64,000 nt of DNA, taken from positions 1,364,001 to 1,428,000 of the forward strand of contig NZ_CP017111.1 of NCBI RefSeq assembly GCF_001723605.1, in the 5' to 3' direction. The notes under the pieces were generated by a model. The model did no database searches and had not been told where the DNA came from. It saw only the letters and a list, made by a program, of their open reading frames with translations. This document shows, one piece after another, positions 54,770 through 63,077 of the stretch (the stretch's first letter is position 1; each line of letters begins with the position of its first letter). A program made the translations under genes and the position numbers. This DNA comes from Sulfurospirillum halorespirans DSM 13726 (GTDB lineage Bacteria > Campylobacterota > Campylobacteria > Campylobacterales > Sulfurospirillaceae).

Positions 54770-56978
54770 ATCACGTCTGATTTATCGTATAGAAGGTATC
54801 GTCCAAGGGGTTGGATTTCGCCCCTTTGTCTATACGTTAGCCTCGCGTTACGCTCTTAGCGGGTTTGTGTTGAACAACTCTTTGGGTGTTGTTATCGAGA
54901 TCGAAGGATTTGAAGAAAGCCTCGAAGCGTTTGAACAGGCTTTGTTTAAAGAACTCCCACTTCTCGCACGCATCGATGTTTGGACAAAAGAAATCCTTAC
55001 ATGTAAAGACGATACCACGTTTGAAATCCACCACAGCGATGAAGCGAGCACAAAATCCTCACTGGTTCTGCCCGATATGTCGATTTGCGAAGAGTGCCTC
55101 AAAGAGTTGCACGACCCAACCAATCGACGCTACCATTATTTTTTCACCAACTGCACCAATTGCGGCCCTCGTTATTCCATTATCAAAACCGTGCCATATG
55201 ATCGTCCTTACACTTCAATGGAACCTTTTGCAATGTGTGACGCGTGCAATGAGGAATACACCAACCCACTAAACCGTCGTTATCACGCGCAGCCCATTAG
55301 TTGTCCAAAATGTGGTCCCACACTCTCATTGCGTTCGATACAAGGTGAACTGTTGGGCGTCAATGAAGAAGCGATTCAAAAACTAGCCGAGCTGATTAAC
55401 ACAGGGCATATCGTCGCGATGAAAGGTATGGGTGGTTTTCATCTGATGTGCGATGCAACCAATGACACAGTGATTGAACGTCTGAGAGAACGAAAACACA
55501 GACCTTCCAAACCGTTTGCCGTGATGTTTAGAAACCTTGATGCGATCAAAGAAGTGTGTACTTTAAGCCCACAAGAAGAGGAGGGCATCGGCTCACTGCT
55601 TCGTCCGATTGTGCTTGTAAAGCATCAACCTACCACCTCCAAAATTAGTCCACGGATTGCGCCACGCATCGATCGCCTCGGTGTTTTTTTGCCGTACACA
55701 CCTTTACATGTAATCCTTTTTGAGTACCTCAAAAATCCCATCGTCGCGACCAGCGCCAATCGTTCTGGGGAACCCATTATCAGCGACGCTTCTCTTTTGG
55801 TGGAGAAATTAAGCGACGTAGTGGAGTATTATTTAGATTACAATCGTGAGATCGTCAATTCCAGTGATGACAGCGTTTTGCAATACTTGGGCGATCAAAC
55901 CCTCATTATGCGCGTATCGAGGGGTATGGCACCGCAGAGTTTTCGCGTGAATTCAAAAGATGAGCGCAAGATTTTAGCCGTAGGCGCGCATCAAAAAAAT
56001 GCGATCGCGATTTACCACCACCATCAAATCATTATTAGCCCCTACATCGGCGATTTGGATAACATCGCTTCGATTGAACTTTTTGAAACAATGATAGAAA
56101 ATTTTGCCCGTTTTTATGACTTTACACCCGATCTTATTGTGGGTGATCTGCACCCAAATTACGCCTCAACCCAGTGGGCAAAGAAGCAGAAAATTCCTTT
56201 TGTGCAAGTCCAACACCATTATGCACATATTCTTTCAACGATGTTCGAGCATCATCTCAGTGAACCCGTCCTTGGTATTGCGTGGGATGGTACGGGTTAT
56301 GGGGATGATGGCACCATTTGGGGTGGCGAGTTTTTGGTATGTGATCAAAAAAACTATGAGCGTGTCGTCTCGTTTGAGCCTTTTTTACTCTTGGGAGGGG
56401 ACGCGAGCATCAAAGAGATCAGACGTATTTTAGCCTCTTTGTTGTGGGATGTTTTAGGCGATGATGCTGATGTGCATCTATTGGATTATTTCGATGAAAA
56501 ATCACTCAAACGTCTTAAACAGGTTTATACCAAAAAGATCAATGCCCCACGCTGTTCATCTGTGGGAAGACTCTTTGATGCCGTGGCTGTTTTGTGCGGA
56601 ATGGAGGGCAATGTGAGTTACGATGGTGAGAGTGGGTTACTTCTTGAAGCACTCTACGATCCTTTGATTACGGAGTTCTATGAGGTTGAAATCGACGCTA
56701 AAATAGTCCATTATAAGCCCATGTTTGCACAAATGCTCAGAGACCGCGAACCTCGCTTAATCGCTTCTAAATTTTTAAATACACTGGTAAACATCCTCTG
56801 TGAGGTACATTCGCGCTACCCATACCCCGTGGTACTAGGCGGTGGGGTGTTTCAAAATCGCACACTTATGGAGCAAATTCTTCAAAATGTCACACAAAAT
56901 CTCTATTTTCCGCTACAATTAGCAATCAATGATGGCGGAATTTGTGTTGGACAGCTCTCTAAATCCCTTTTAAAATAA
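54759..56978 (+). CDS. hypF: Hydrogenase maturation carbamoyltransferase HypF
   Basis: A 739-residue enzyme that makes the thiocarbamate precursor of the CN ligands. Domains in order: acylphosphatase (RIEGIVQGVGFRPF), two zinc fingers (CEECLKEL...CTNCGP and CDACNEEY...CPKCGP), the YrdC domain (GGFHLMCDATN) and the Kae1-like domain (VQHHYAHILS, GIAWDGTGYGDDG). It overlaps hydE by 11 bases. Two palindromes (54996 LTCK; 55703 LHVI). Confidence 0.96.
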   Translation: MTSKSRLIYRIEGIVQGVGFRPFVYTLASRYALSGFVLNNSLGVVIEIEGFEESLEAFEQALFKELPLLARIDVWTKEILTCKDDTTFEIHHSDEASTKSSLVLPDMSICEECLKELHDPTNRRYHYFFTNCTNCGPRYSIIKTVPYDRPYTSMEPFAMCDACNEEYTNPLNRRYHAQPISCPKCGPTLSLRSIQGELLGVNEEAIQKLAELINTGHIVAMKGMGGFHLMCDATNDTVIERLRERKHRPSKPFAVMFRNLDAIKEVCTLSPQEEEGIGSLLRPIVLVKHQPTTSKISPRIAPRIDRLGVFLPYTPLHVILFEYLKNPIVATSANRSGEPIISDASLLVEKLSDVVEYYLDYNREIVNSSDDSVLQYLGDQTLIMRVSRGMAPQSFRVNSKDERKILAVGAHQKNAIAIYHHHQIIISPYIGDLDNIASIELFETMIENFARFYDFTPDLIVGDLHPNYASTQWAKKQKIPFVQVQHHYAHILSTMFEHHLSEPVLGIAWDGTGYGDDGTIWGGEFLVCDQKNYERVVSFEPFLLLGGDASIKEIRRILASLLWDVLGDDADVHLLDYFDEKSLKRLKQVYTKKINAPRCSSVGRLFDAVAVLCGMEGNVSYDGESGLLLEALYDPLITEFYEVEIDAKIVHYKPMFAQMLRDREPRLIASKFLNTLVNILCEVHSRYPYPVVLGGGVFQNRTLMEQILQNVTQNLYFPLQLAINDGGICVGQLSKSLLK

Positions 56979-56980
56979 TA

Positions 56981-57007
56981 TTAATATTTTTACATTTTAA
57001 TATTTAA
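56981..57007. promoter_or_regulatory. Candidate NikR operator
   Basis: TTAATATT (56981-56988), a 10-base spacer and AATATTTAA (56999-57007) form an AT-rich inverted repeat just before nikR. H. pylori NikR boxes are similar long-spaced AT-rich half sites, so autoregulation is possible. AT-rich palindromes also arise by chance. Confidence 0.35.
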
Positions 57008-57057
57008 AGATTAGTAAGATTAGAATGCAGATGAAGTCTATTAAGAAAGGATATACC

Positions 57058-57471
57058 ATGGATAAAATTATTCGTTTTAGTGTTTCATTACCCGAAAAAT
57101 TGCTAGAAGAACTTGATAAAAAAGTCGATGCACAAGGGTATGCCTCACGCAGTGAATTTACCAGAGATCTCATTCGTGAAAAAATCGTTAAGGACGATTG
57201 GCAAGACGATAACAGCGATGTCATCGGCGTTTTGACAATGATTTACACCCATCATCAAAATGAGCTTGTTCAGAAGATTTTAGAGATTCAACACGATGCA
57301 AAAGTGAATATTATGTGTAACACACACGTACACGTCAGTCACGAAAACTGTTTAGAAACCGTGATGGTGACGGGAAAAGTTTCTGAAGTCAAAGACTTTG
57401 CACAAAAAATTGCAGGGCTTAAAGGGGTTAAATTCTCCAAACTTGTAGAGGCATCCATCCCTGCTTCTTAA
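57058..57471 (+). CDS. nikR: Nickel-responsive regulator NikR
   Basis: A 137-residue regulator. The N-terminal ribbon-helix-helix ([21 protein letters not shown]) binds DNA; the C-terminal ACT-like domain has the nickel ligands, an HH pair near YTHHQNE and [12 protein letters not shown] with His and Cys. ATG 57058 follows AAAGGATATACC. It sits between hypF and a TonB receptor, and would sense nickel for hydrogenase supply. Confidence 0.95.
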   Translation: MDKIIRFSVSLPEKLLEELDKKVDAQGYASRSEFTRDLIREKIVKDDWQDDNSDVIGVLTMIYTHHQNELVQKILEIQHDAKVNIMCNTHVHVSHENCLETVMVTGKVSEVKDFAQKIAGLKGVKFSKLVEASIPAS

Positions 57472-57485
57472 GCTTTTTTAACGAG

Positions 57486-57512
57486 CGTGAGTAAACGTTT
57501 TGTTTACTCACG
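57486..57512. terminator. Terminator hairpin after nikR
   Basis: CGTGAGTAAAC (57486-57496) and GTTTACTCACG (57502-57512) form an 11-pair perfect stem with a five-base loop. A perfect palindrome (57517-57528) follows, before the convergent TonB receptor gene. Confidence 0.8.
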
Positions 57513-57546
57513 TATCTTTACATGTAAAGCATTCACCTACAAAATA

Positions 57547-59664
57547 CTAATACAATTCCACTTTATAATTCAAACGAACGATGCGAGGAGACCCTGCCGC
57601 AAGGCGTGTTCCACCTGCCGCCCAATACTCTTTATCGGTGACATTATCGACATTGATTTGCCAGATGTTTTTCTTGCCGTACAACTTGGTGACATAGCGT
57701 CCACCGACGCTGAAAATGGTCACATCATCCAACCACGCTTGGTTTAGGTCATTCACAGGACGACGACCGGTATAGTAAGCCCCTCCGTTAATCGAAAGCC
57801 CAGCAACACTGCTTAGGTCATAGCTTAGAAACAGACTCCCTGTACGACGTGCCGCATTTTCAGGTAATTTGCCGTTCAGTGCCGTTGCATCACCACTCAT
57901 ATCTTCAAAACGAGGGTCTAACCATTGTGTGGAAGCAAGCCAGCTCAGTTGCTCTGTCAGTTTTCCCTGAAGCGAGAGCTCAACGCCACTGTAGCGTTTA
58001 TGCCCACCTGCGACATAATAGTTTGCCGCGTCAGTGTAGTACCCAGGACTTTCTATATCAAACACCGCCGCTGATACCAGTGTTCCCGTTGGCATCAGCC
58101 AATGCGCGCCTAACTCGTACTGCTTGCTAATGCCTGGATTTAGACGTTCAGCTTCATTTTCGCTTCCTGTTGGTGCCGCTTCGCCTTCTTCCAACCCCTC
58201 TGAATACGAAGCATACAGCGATACGCTATCCAAAAGTTTATAGACAAGGGCTACCATCGGTGTAGTTTCACTTGCCTCATAGCGCGTTACATCTTGATCG
58301 CTCTCGTACTTGGAGTGACGCAATCCTCCGATAACCTGCCACTGCGGATTCAGTGTGACACGATCCATTGTATAAAAACCAGTATCTTTCGTGGTATACG
58401 AAACGCCCGTTGTCTGTGTGAAAACCGTTGAGGTTATCGTATGAGGCGTATAGAGATTTTGAGCAAGTGTCGAAGAGCTGCTGCTTGAAATAGGGTCTTG
58501 ATTTTTCTCAGTGTAACTGGTACCAAAGGTGATGTCATGTTGAATATCCCACGAAGTAAGCACACCATAGAGTTCTGCGCGCAACAAATCAGAAGTGTAT
58601 TCGTACTCTTGGTGGTTGACCTTGAGCGTTCCTGCACCCGTATTGAGCGTGGTTGCTTGCGGGTTAGAAAAGGTAAAGGTAGCAAGATTGCGTTCGCGTT
58701 CCGTCTTCGCTCGTCCTGCTTCAAGTCCAAGGCTCCACATATCACTGAGCGCATAATCGGATCTGAGTAAAACATTGGTCGTTTCCGTTTCAAACTTTGT
58801 AGAATCCGGCCCTACTAAGCTTTTTGGATCAACCGTGTGCGGTAAAGTAATGACGCCATTAACCGCTTTTGGAAGAGCAATGCCCACTTGTTCTGTTACT
58901 TTACGACGATCATGTTCGACATCGGCTTTGATGGTTAAGCGATCACTCACTTGCCAATCAAGCGCCATAGAGACGAAGCTACGATTTCCATTGTCCACAT
59001 CATCCAGATACGATCCCAACGTTCCTCCTGCGGCATTGACACGCACACCGACTTGTTTTTCTTCTCCAAAACGTTCACTTACATCCGCGGACGCCACGGC
59101 TGAGCCGTAATTGTCCATCATTAAACCAACAGTTGCCATAGGCTCGTTTGTTGGGCGTTTGGTGACGTAATTAATAATGCCAGCAGGAGAAGTAAACCCA
59201 TAATAGAGTGCTGATGCACCTTTAAGCACTTCAACGCGCTCTTTATCTTCAAGTGGAACTTGGCTAAAGTTCATGAGCGGCAAAGAGCCATTGAGTCGAT
59301 AATTGGTACGGTTTTGAACTTCAATGCCCCGAATAACCAATTGATCCCACGTCTCGCCACCGTTTTGCTGTTTGGTGACACCTGCGGTATTGCGAAGCGC
59401 ATCATACGTGCCCGTAGCCGCTTGCAAATCCAATGCCTCTTTGGTGATGACATTCACAGTTGAGGGCACATCCATAATGTTGGCTCCTCGAAACGAACCC
59501 GCTTCAACCGTCTCGGGTCGAAGTCCCTCTGCACGTATATCTTCAATGGTAATGCTTGAGAGAACCGATGTTTCCTCTTTTACAGATTCTGCTAGTGCAT
59601 TGGCTGTTATTAAACTCAATAACAGGCTTAGTAGTGCATGTTTTTTTATGCAAACACTTTTCAT
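57547..59664 (-). CDS. TonB-dependent siderophore-type receptor
   Basis: A 705-residue outer-membrane receptor. A signal peptide (KKHALLSLLLSLITANALA) precedes a plug domain (VPSTVNVITKEALDLQAATGTYDALRNTAGV, LVIRGIEVQNRTNYRLNG, VEVLKGASALYYGF) and a beta-barrel ending in an aromatic residue plus LY (VRLNYKVELY). The plug is of the siderophore class (FpvA/FhuE-like). A Fur box lies about 80 bases upstream. Its position next to nikR and hyp genes would also fit a nickel chelate, which is only a possibility. Confidence 0.93.
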   Translation of the reverse strand: MKSVCIKKHALLSLLLSLITANALAESVKEETSVLSSITIEDIRAEGLRPETVEAGSFRGANIMDVPSTVNVITKEALDLQAATGTYDALRNTAGVTKQQNGGETWDQLVIRGIEVQNRTNYRLNGSLPLMNFSQVPLEDKERVEVLKGASALYYGFTSPAGIINYVTKRPTNEPMATVGLMMDNYGSAVASADVSERFGEEKQVGVRVNAAGGTLGSYLDDVDNGNRSFVSMALDWQVSDRLTIKADVEHDRRKVTEQVGIALPKAVNGVITLPHTVDPKSLVGPDSTKFETETTNVLLRSDYALSDMWSLGLEAGRAKTERERNLATFTFSNPQATTLNTGAGTLKVNHQEYEYTSDLLRAELYGVLTSWDIQHDITFGTSYTEKNQDPISSSSSSTLAQNLYTPHTITSTVFTQTTGVSYTTKDTGFYTMDRVTLNPQWQVIGGLRHSKYESDQDVTRYEASETTPMVALVYKLLDSVSLYASYSEGLEEGEAAPTGSENEAERLNPGISKQYELGAHWLMPTGTLVSAAVFDIESPGYYTDAANYYVAGGHKRYSGVELSLQGKLTEQLSWLASTQWLDPRFEDMSGDATALNGKLPENAARRTGSLFLSYDLSSVAGLSINGGAYYTGRRPVNDLNQAWLDDVTIFSVGGRYVTKLYGKKNIWQINVDNVTDKEYWAAGGTRLAAGSPRIVRLNYKVELY

Positions 59665-59740
59665 ACCGTTCCTTTTTCAATACATAAATATGCAATTTTT
59701 TTAACGCTAATTAATCAAAATTTTCGGGAAGATTGCAATT

Positions 59741-59759
59741 AATTGAGAATCATTATATT
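59741..59759. promoter_or_regulatory. Fur box upstream of the TonB receptor
   Basis: AATTGAGAATCATTATATT matches the Fur consensus GATAATGATAATCATTATC well over its right half (TGAGAATCATTAT). It lies about 80 bases upstream of the receptor start, indicating iron repression. Confidence 0.65.
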
Positions 59760-59880
59760 TATTTATCGTTTAAAGTTCACTAGGGATGTGACGTAAAAAA
59801 GAATATTTTTATCTGTTTAAAAGGTTTTTAACACGAAAGGAGTCAAAATTTGAAGATAAAATTCTTTACATGTAAAGAGT

Positions 59881-61071
59881 CTAACGCAGTACTTTCCACG
59901 CTAAAAGAGCGATGATACCAAGAACCATCCAATGTGCACTCAAAAGCATACAGGCAAAGATAATTGTTAAAAAAAGTGCTGTATACCGAATGGTTTTCGT
60001 TGTTGCGAGTTTGTACGCGGCAAGAAGTGCGATTGTTGCATTGGCGATAAAAAAACCATCTGCCAAGGCGACTAAGTCTTGCGTTGTAAAGACGTTTAAA
60101 GTGACTAAGCCTAAAACAATGGCATTGATGGAGCACAAAAAAAGTGTTGCACCGACGGGTGCTCCATTTTCAAGTCGTCTGTTCAAAAGACCCAGTATTC
60201 CTGTAGCCTCAGCGGCCAGTCCACAGATGAGCCTTGAAACGCCACCCACAAAGAGTAAAACCGTGCTTAAACACAGAAGCATTGCTAAAATACCCATAAC
60301 AAACGCACTGGCTGTTCCAAATAGAGGATAGATAAGCGCCGTGATAGTGTTCGTGCGATCAAGTGAAGCACATTGGATGGCGCAGACGACTAAAAGGTAG
60401 ATGAGTGAGATAATGACAGCGCTGATCTTCACCGCTTTAGGAATCGTTCGCTTCGGATCATTCACTTCGTTAGAGTAGTTGCCCACGACTTCCCAGCCCA
60501 CAATCGCCCAAAAAGCAAGCAGTAACGCCCGTGAAATCAGGCTCATATCAAACGGTGAATCCACCGAAAAAGTGGTTTCATGCCCTACCAAAATAGCAAT
60601 GCTCCCAAGACTTAAAATAATGCCGATGATCGTCGTGACGATTAAAGAGAGCGTTCCCAAAAAATGAACAGGCCGCAAAAGGGCAAAAAGCGTGAACAGT
60701 AACATCGAAAATGCAAGTATGTTAACATCTCCGCCAAGAAGAGGTTGAAGAAAATGAGCGCCTATGAGATAAACAGCAACGGGCCCAAAAAAAACGGCAC
60801 TGATCAGATAATACGACGTCAGAAATTTGAGTTTGGTGCTAAAGGCTTCTTGTACCGCATTTGTCACCCCTTCATCGCCTGGAAATTTGATGCTTAAATT
60901 CCCAAGAACAAGCGCAAATGTAAATCCAAGCGCTAAGATGATTAACCACACAAGAATGGAAAGATTGCCCGTGAGATCATAAACAATGGGCGGCAAAAGA
61001 ATGATACCTGAGCCTAAAATAGGCCCTATCATCAAACCAGTGAGTGTTACGGTATTGAGCTGTTTTTTCAT
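59881..61071 (-). CDS. APC family amino-acid permease (YjeH-like)
   Basis: A 396-residue inner-membrane transporter with 11-12 helices. LTGLMIGPILGSGIILLPPIVYDLTG is the APC start (unwound GSGI in helix 1), and YSNEVNDPKRTIPKAVK the conserved loop after helix 6. It is closest in feel to YjeH-type exporters of methionine and branched amino acids. Substrate unknown. Palindromes flank it at 59865 and 61159. Confidence 0.88.
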   Translation of the reverse strand: MKKQLNTVTLTGLMIGPILGSGIILLPPIVYDLTGNLSILVWLIILALGFTFALVLGNLSIKFPGDEGVTNAVQEAFSTKLKFLTSYYLISAVFFGPVAVYLIGAHFLQPLLGGDVNILAFSMLLFTLFALLRPVHFLGTLSLIVTTIIGIILSLGSIAILVGHETTFSVDSPFDMSLISRALLLAFWAIVGWEVVGNYSNEVNDPKRTIPKAVKISAVIISLIYLLVVCAIQCASLDRTNTITALIYPLFGTASAFVMGILAMLLCLSTVLLFVGGVSRLICGLAAEATGILGLLNRRLENGAPVGATLFLCSINAIVLGLVTLNVFTTQDLVALADGFFIANATIALLAAYKLATTKTIRYTALFLTIIFACMLLSAHWMVLGIIALLAWKVLR

Positions 61072-61181
61072 GGGATTCGCTTTAAAAATAGTAAAAAAAG
61101 AGTGTAGTACGCTAGAGCTTTAAGTCCGCTTTTTAGGTGCTAGATGGGACTTTAACTGTTTACATGTAAAGAAAAAAGAGA

Positions 61182-61862
61182 CTATTTTTCACGAATCATC
61201 TTTTCCAAAATCAGCCTCTGCTCTTCTTCGTTATAATTAAATTTAAACTCGGCTTCTTTGAGATAATAGATAAAATTCTCTTTTTTAATCCCTTTGAAAT
61301 GATCCATCCATCCTTCTAAAAAATACCAAAAATCGACTAAGGCGTTGTCAAAACTCTCGTAATGTGCCACTTTGTGCTGGTTGAGATAGCGTGCATAGGT
61401 CTCTTTTTCGATGGAATCTTCTTCTAAATTTTTAAGATGGGCGAATTGATCGGGGAGCAGAAGCGTGTGAATGCGTTTGTCGTATAACATGCCTAAAATG
61501 CCGATAGCATCGAAGAGATACGTTGGTTTCCCTCGTTTACATGTAGGCAGGAAATAGTACTCATCGTATTGGGAAAACGTATCTGTTTGCTCTGTGTAGA
61601 GGGCTTCGGAGTGTGATATGAGCAAAAGGCGCAATTTTTGGTAGGTTTTAGTGACGGTTAGATAATTGAGCCCTAAACGTTTGGCACATTCATGGGCACT
61701 GTGATTGGCGATAAAAGAGGCGATGATGTCTCTTTTTTTGTCCTGTTTTGCATGGCTAAAGGTGCGTTTACATGTAACGCAGCGATACTGTGTGGAAGAG
61801 GCTTTGTAGAGTTTAGTGTGTCCACAAAAAATGCACGATTTTTCTTCTGTTTTCATAGACAT
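61182..61862 (-). CDS. IS1595-type transposase-like zinc-ribbon protein
   Basis: A 226-residue protein with an N-terminal zinc ribbon (CIFCGHTKLYK...YRCVTCKRTFS), a HTH region (ANHSAHECAKRLGLNYLTVTKTYQKL), and a shortened region in place of the DDE domain of IS1595-type transposases. I see no terminal inverted repeats or target duplications, so it is probably a single, domesticated gene or a relic. ATG 61862 follows AGGAAAAAT. A TCK codon group in the second zinc pair comes from palindrome 61767. Confidence 0.72.
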   Translation of the reverse strand: MSMKTEEKSCIFCGHTKLYKASSTQYRCVTCKRTFSHAKQDKKRDIIASFIANHSAHECAKRLGLNYLTVTKTYQKLRLLLISHSEALYTEQTDTFSQYDEYYFLPTCKRGKPTYLFDAIGILGMLYDKRIHTLLLPDQFAHLKNLEEDSIEKETYARYLNQHKVAHYESFDNALVDFWYFLEGWMDHFKGIKKENFIYYLKEAEFKFNYNEEEQRLILEKMIREK

Positions 61863-61921
61863 ATTTTTCCTAAAAATAACTAAGAAACTTCTTTTTTTAG
61901 CTCCCATTTAAAGAGTTGCTC

Positions 61922-61927
61922 TATAAT
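61922..61927 (+). promoter_or_regulatory. -10 box for hypBCD
   Basis: A perfect TATAAT lies 30 bases before the hypB start, followed by an AAGGAT ribosome site. No good -35 is visible, which is normal in Campylobacterota. Confidence 0.6.
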
Positions 61928-61956
61928 AGATCAAAAATATACCCAAGGATTTCAAA

Positions 61957-62805
61957 ATGTGTAAAGATTGCGGTTGTTCAATCACTCCTACTCAATGGTC
62001 TGCGCATGCGCACGAGCACACTCACGATGGTCATACGCATAGCCATTCACACGATCATGACGATCATACAGAGCACACGCATCCTCATGCGCATGACCAC
62101 GATCATCACGAGCACAAACATCACGATGAGATTCATGCCAATCCTCAGTTAAACGATAAAAAAACCATCGCGGTCATCACCAAAATTTTAGATGCCAATG
62201 ACAAGCAAGCAGGGCATAATCGCGCTCACTTTGAGGAGCATGGTGTTTTGGCGATCAATCTTATGAGCAGCCCAGGCAGTGGAAAAACCACGCTTTTGGA
62301 AGCGACAATCGATACCAAACAGATCAAACTTGCGGTCATTGAGGGCGATCTTGAGACTAATCAAGATGCCGATCGTATCATTGCCAAAGGCGCACTTGCG
62401 CATCAAATCACCACAGGTCAAGCGTGCCATTTGGATGCGTTTATGGTGCATGAGGGGCTTCATCATTTACCAATCGAAGGGCTTGATGTTGTCTTTATTG
62501 AAAATGTGGGTAATCTTGTCTGTCCAGCTAGCTACGATGTTGGAAGCCACCTCAATGTCGTGTTGCTCTCCGTCCCTGAAGGCGATGACAAACCAGCCAA
62601 ATACCCTGTGATGTTCCGAAGTGCCGACCTCTTTTTAATCACCAAATGCGATCTGTTACCTCATTTTGATTTTAGCGTTGAAAAAGCGATTCGTGAAGCG
62701 CGCAAACTTAACCCAAAAGTCGATGTCATTGAGATAGACAGCAAGTCTGGCAAAGGAATTGATCAGTGGATTAATTACCTTAAAATGAAAAAAGCATTGA
62801 GATAA
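61957..62805 (+). CDS. hypB: Hydrogenase nickel incorporation protein HypB
   Basis: A 282-residue GTPase that delivers nickel to the hydrogenase large subunit. MCKDCGC is the high-affinity N-terminal metal site. A stretch of about 35 residues (16-57) carries roughly 21 histidines, a nickel store. The GTPase domain has SSPGSGKTTLLE, and TKCDLLPHFDF. It heads hypBCD. Confidence 0.96.
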   Translation: MCKDCGCSITPTQWSAHAHEHTHDGHTHSHSHDHDDHTEHTHPHAHDHDHHEHKHHDEIHANPQLNDKKTIAVITKILDANDKQAGHNRAHFEEHGVLAINLMSSPGSGKTTLLEATIDTKQIKLAVIEGDLETNQDADRIIAKGALAHQITTGQACHLDAFMVHEGLHHLPIEGLDVVFIENVGNLVCPASYDVGSHLNVVLLSVPEGDDKPAKYPVMFRSADLFLITKCDLLPHFDFSVEKAIREARKLNPKVDVIEIDSKSGKGIDQWINYLKMKKALR

Positions 62806-62807
62806 CC

Positions 62808-63077
62808 ATGTGCCTATCCATTCCTTCCAAAGTCATTGAAATTGACGAAAATAATTATGCAACAGTCGATACCATGGGTGTTAAGCGCAAAGTCACGCTT
62901 GATTTGATCGCTGAAGAGGTTAACATTGGTGATTACGTGTTGATTCATGTGGGATTTGCGATGAATAAAATCAGCAAAGAGCATGCGGAAGATAGCATTG
63001 CCGCGTACAACGAGATCGCTGAAGCGATGAAAAACGGTGAGATTAGCGAAGATGAGGGAAACAATAACTATGTCTGA
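62808..63077 (+). CDS. hypC: Hydrogenase maturation chaperone HypC
   Basis: An 89-residue chaperone whose N-terminal MCLSIPSKVIEID holds the Cys that binds the Fe(CN)2CO unit with HypD. GDYVLIHVGFAMNKI is conserved. It overlaps hypD by eight bases. Confidence 0.96.
   Translation: MCLSIPSKVIEIDENNYATVDTMGVKRKVTLDLIAEEVNIGDYVLIHVGFAMNKISKEHAEDSIAAYNEIAEAMKNGEISEDEGNNNYV

Larger units (their letters stand above)
2899..61778. repeat. Highly iterated palindrome TTTACATGTAAA (whole set)
   Basis: Hand count of 12-mers centred on TACATGTA gives about 47 sites. Perfect copies start at 3713, 3756, 4900, 6468, 7796, 9625, 11329, 23742, 26209, 31856, 35190, 36855, 38488, 38638, 38872, 38904, 40963, 43405, 53509, 57517, 59865 and 61159. 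One-mismatch copies start at 2899, 3792, 11968, 17459, 17676, 19363, 26401, 32057, 33301, 40053, 40065, 43797, 47613, 54996, 55703 and 61767. Weaker ones are at 6446, 15944, 28220, 36162, 46521, 48104, 51513, 53473 and 61536. About one 8-base core is expected by chance in 64 kb. Roughly 36 sites lie in genes and 11 between genes, although intergenic DNA is a small share of the window. Function unknown. Confidence 0.93.

Noticed and set aside
2899-61778. The palindrome as an operator for one regulator (FNR, Fur, LexA or similar)
   Set aside because: Most copies lie inside coding regions of unrelated genes, so a classic promoter operator does not explain them; the sequence also does not match FNR, Fur or LexA boxes.
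61100-61960. A complete insertion sequence around the transposase-like gene
   Set aside because: I found no terminal inverted repeats or direct target repeats in the flanks; a weak ATGGGA match on both sides is too short.
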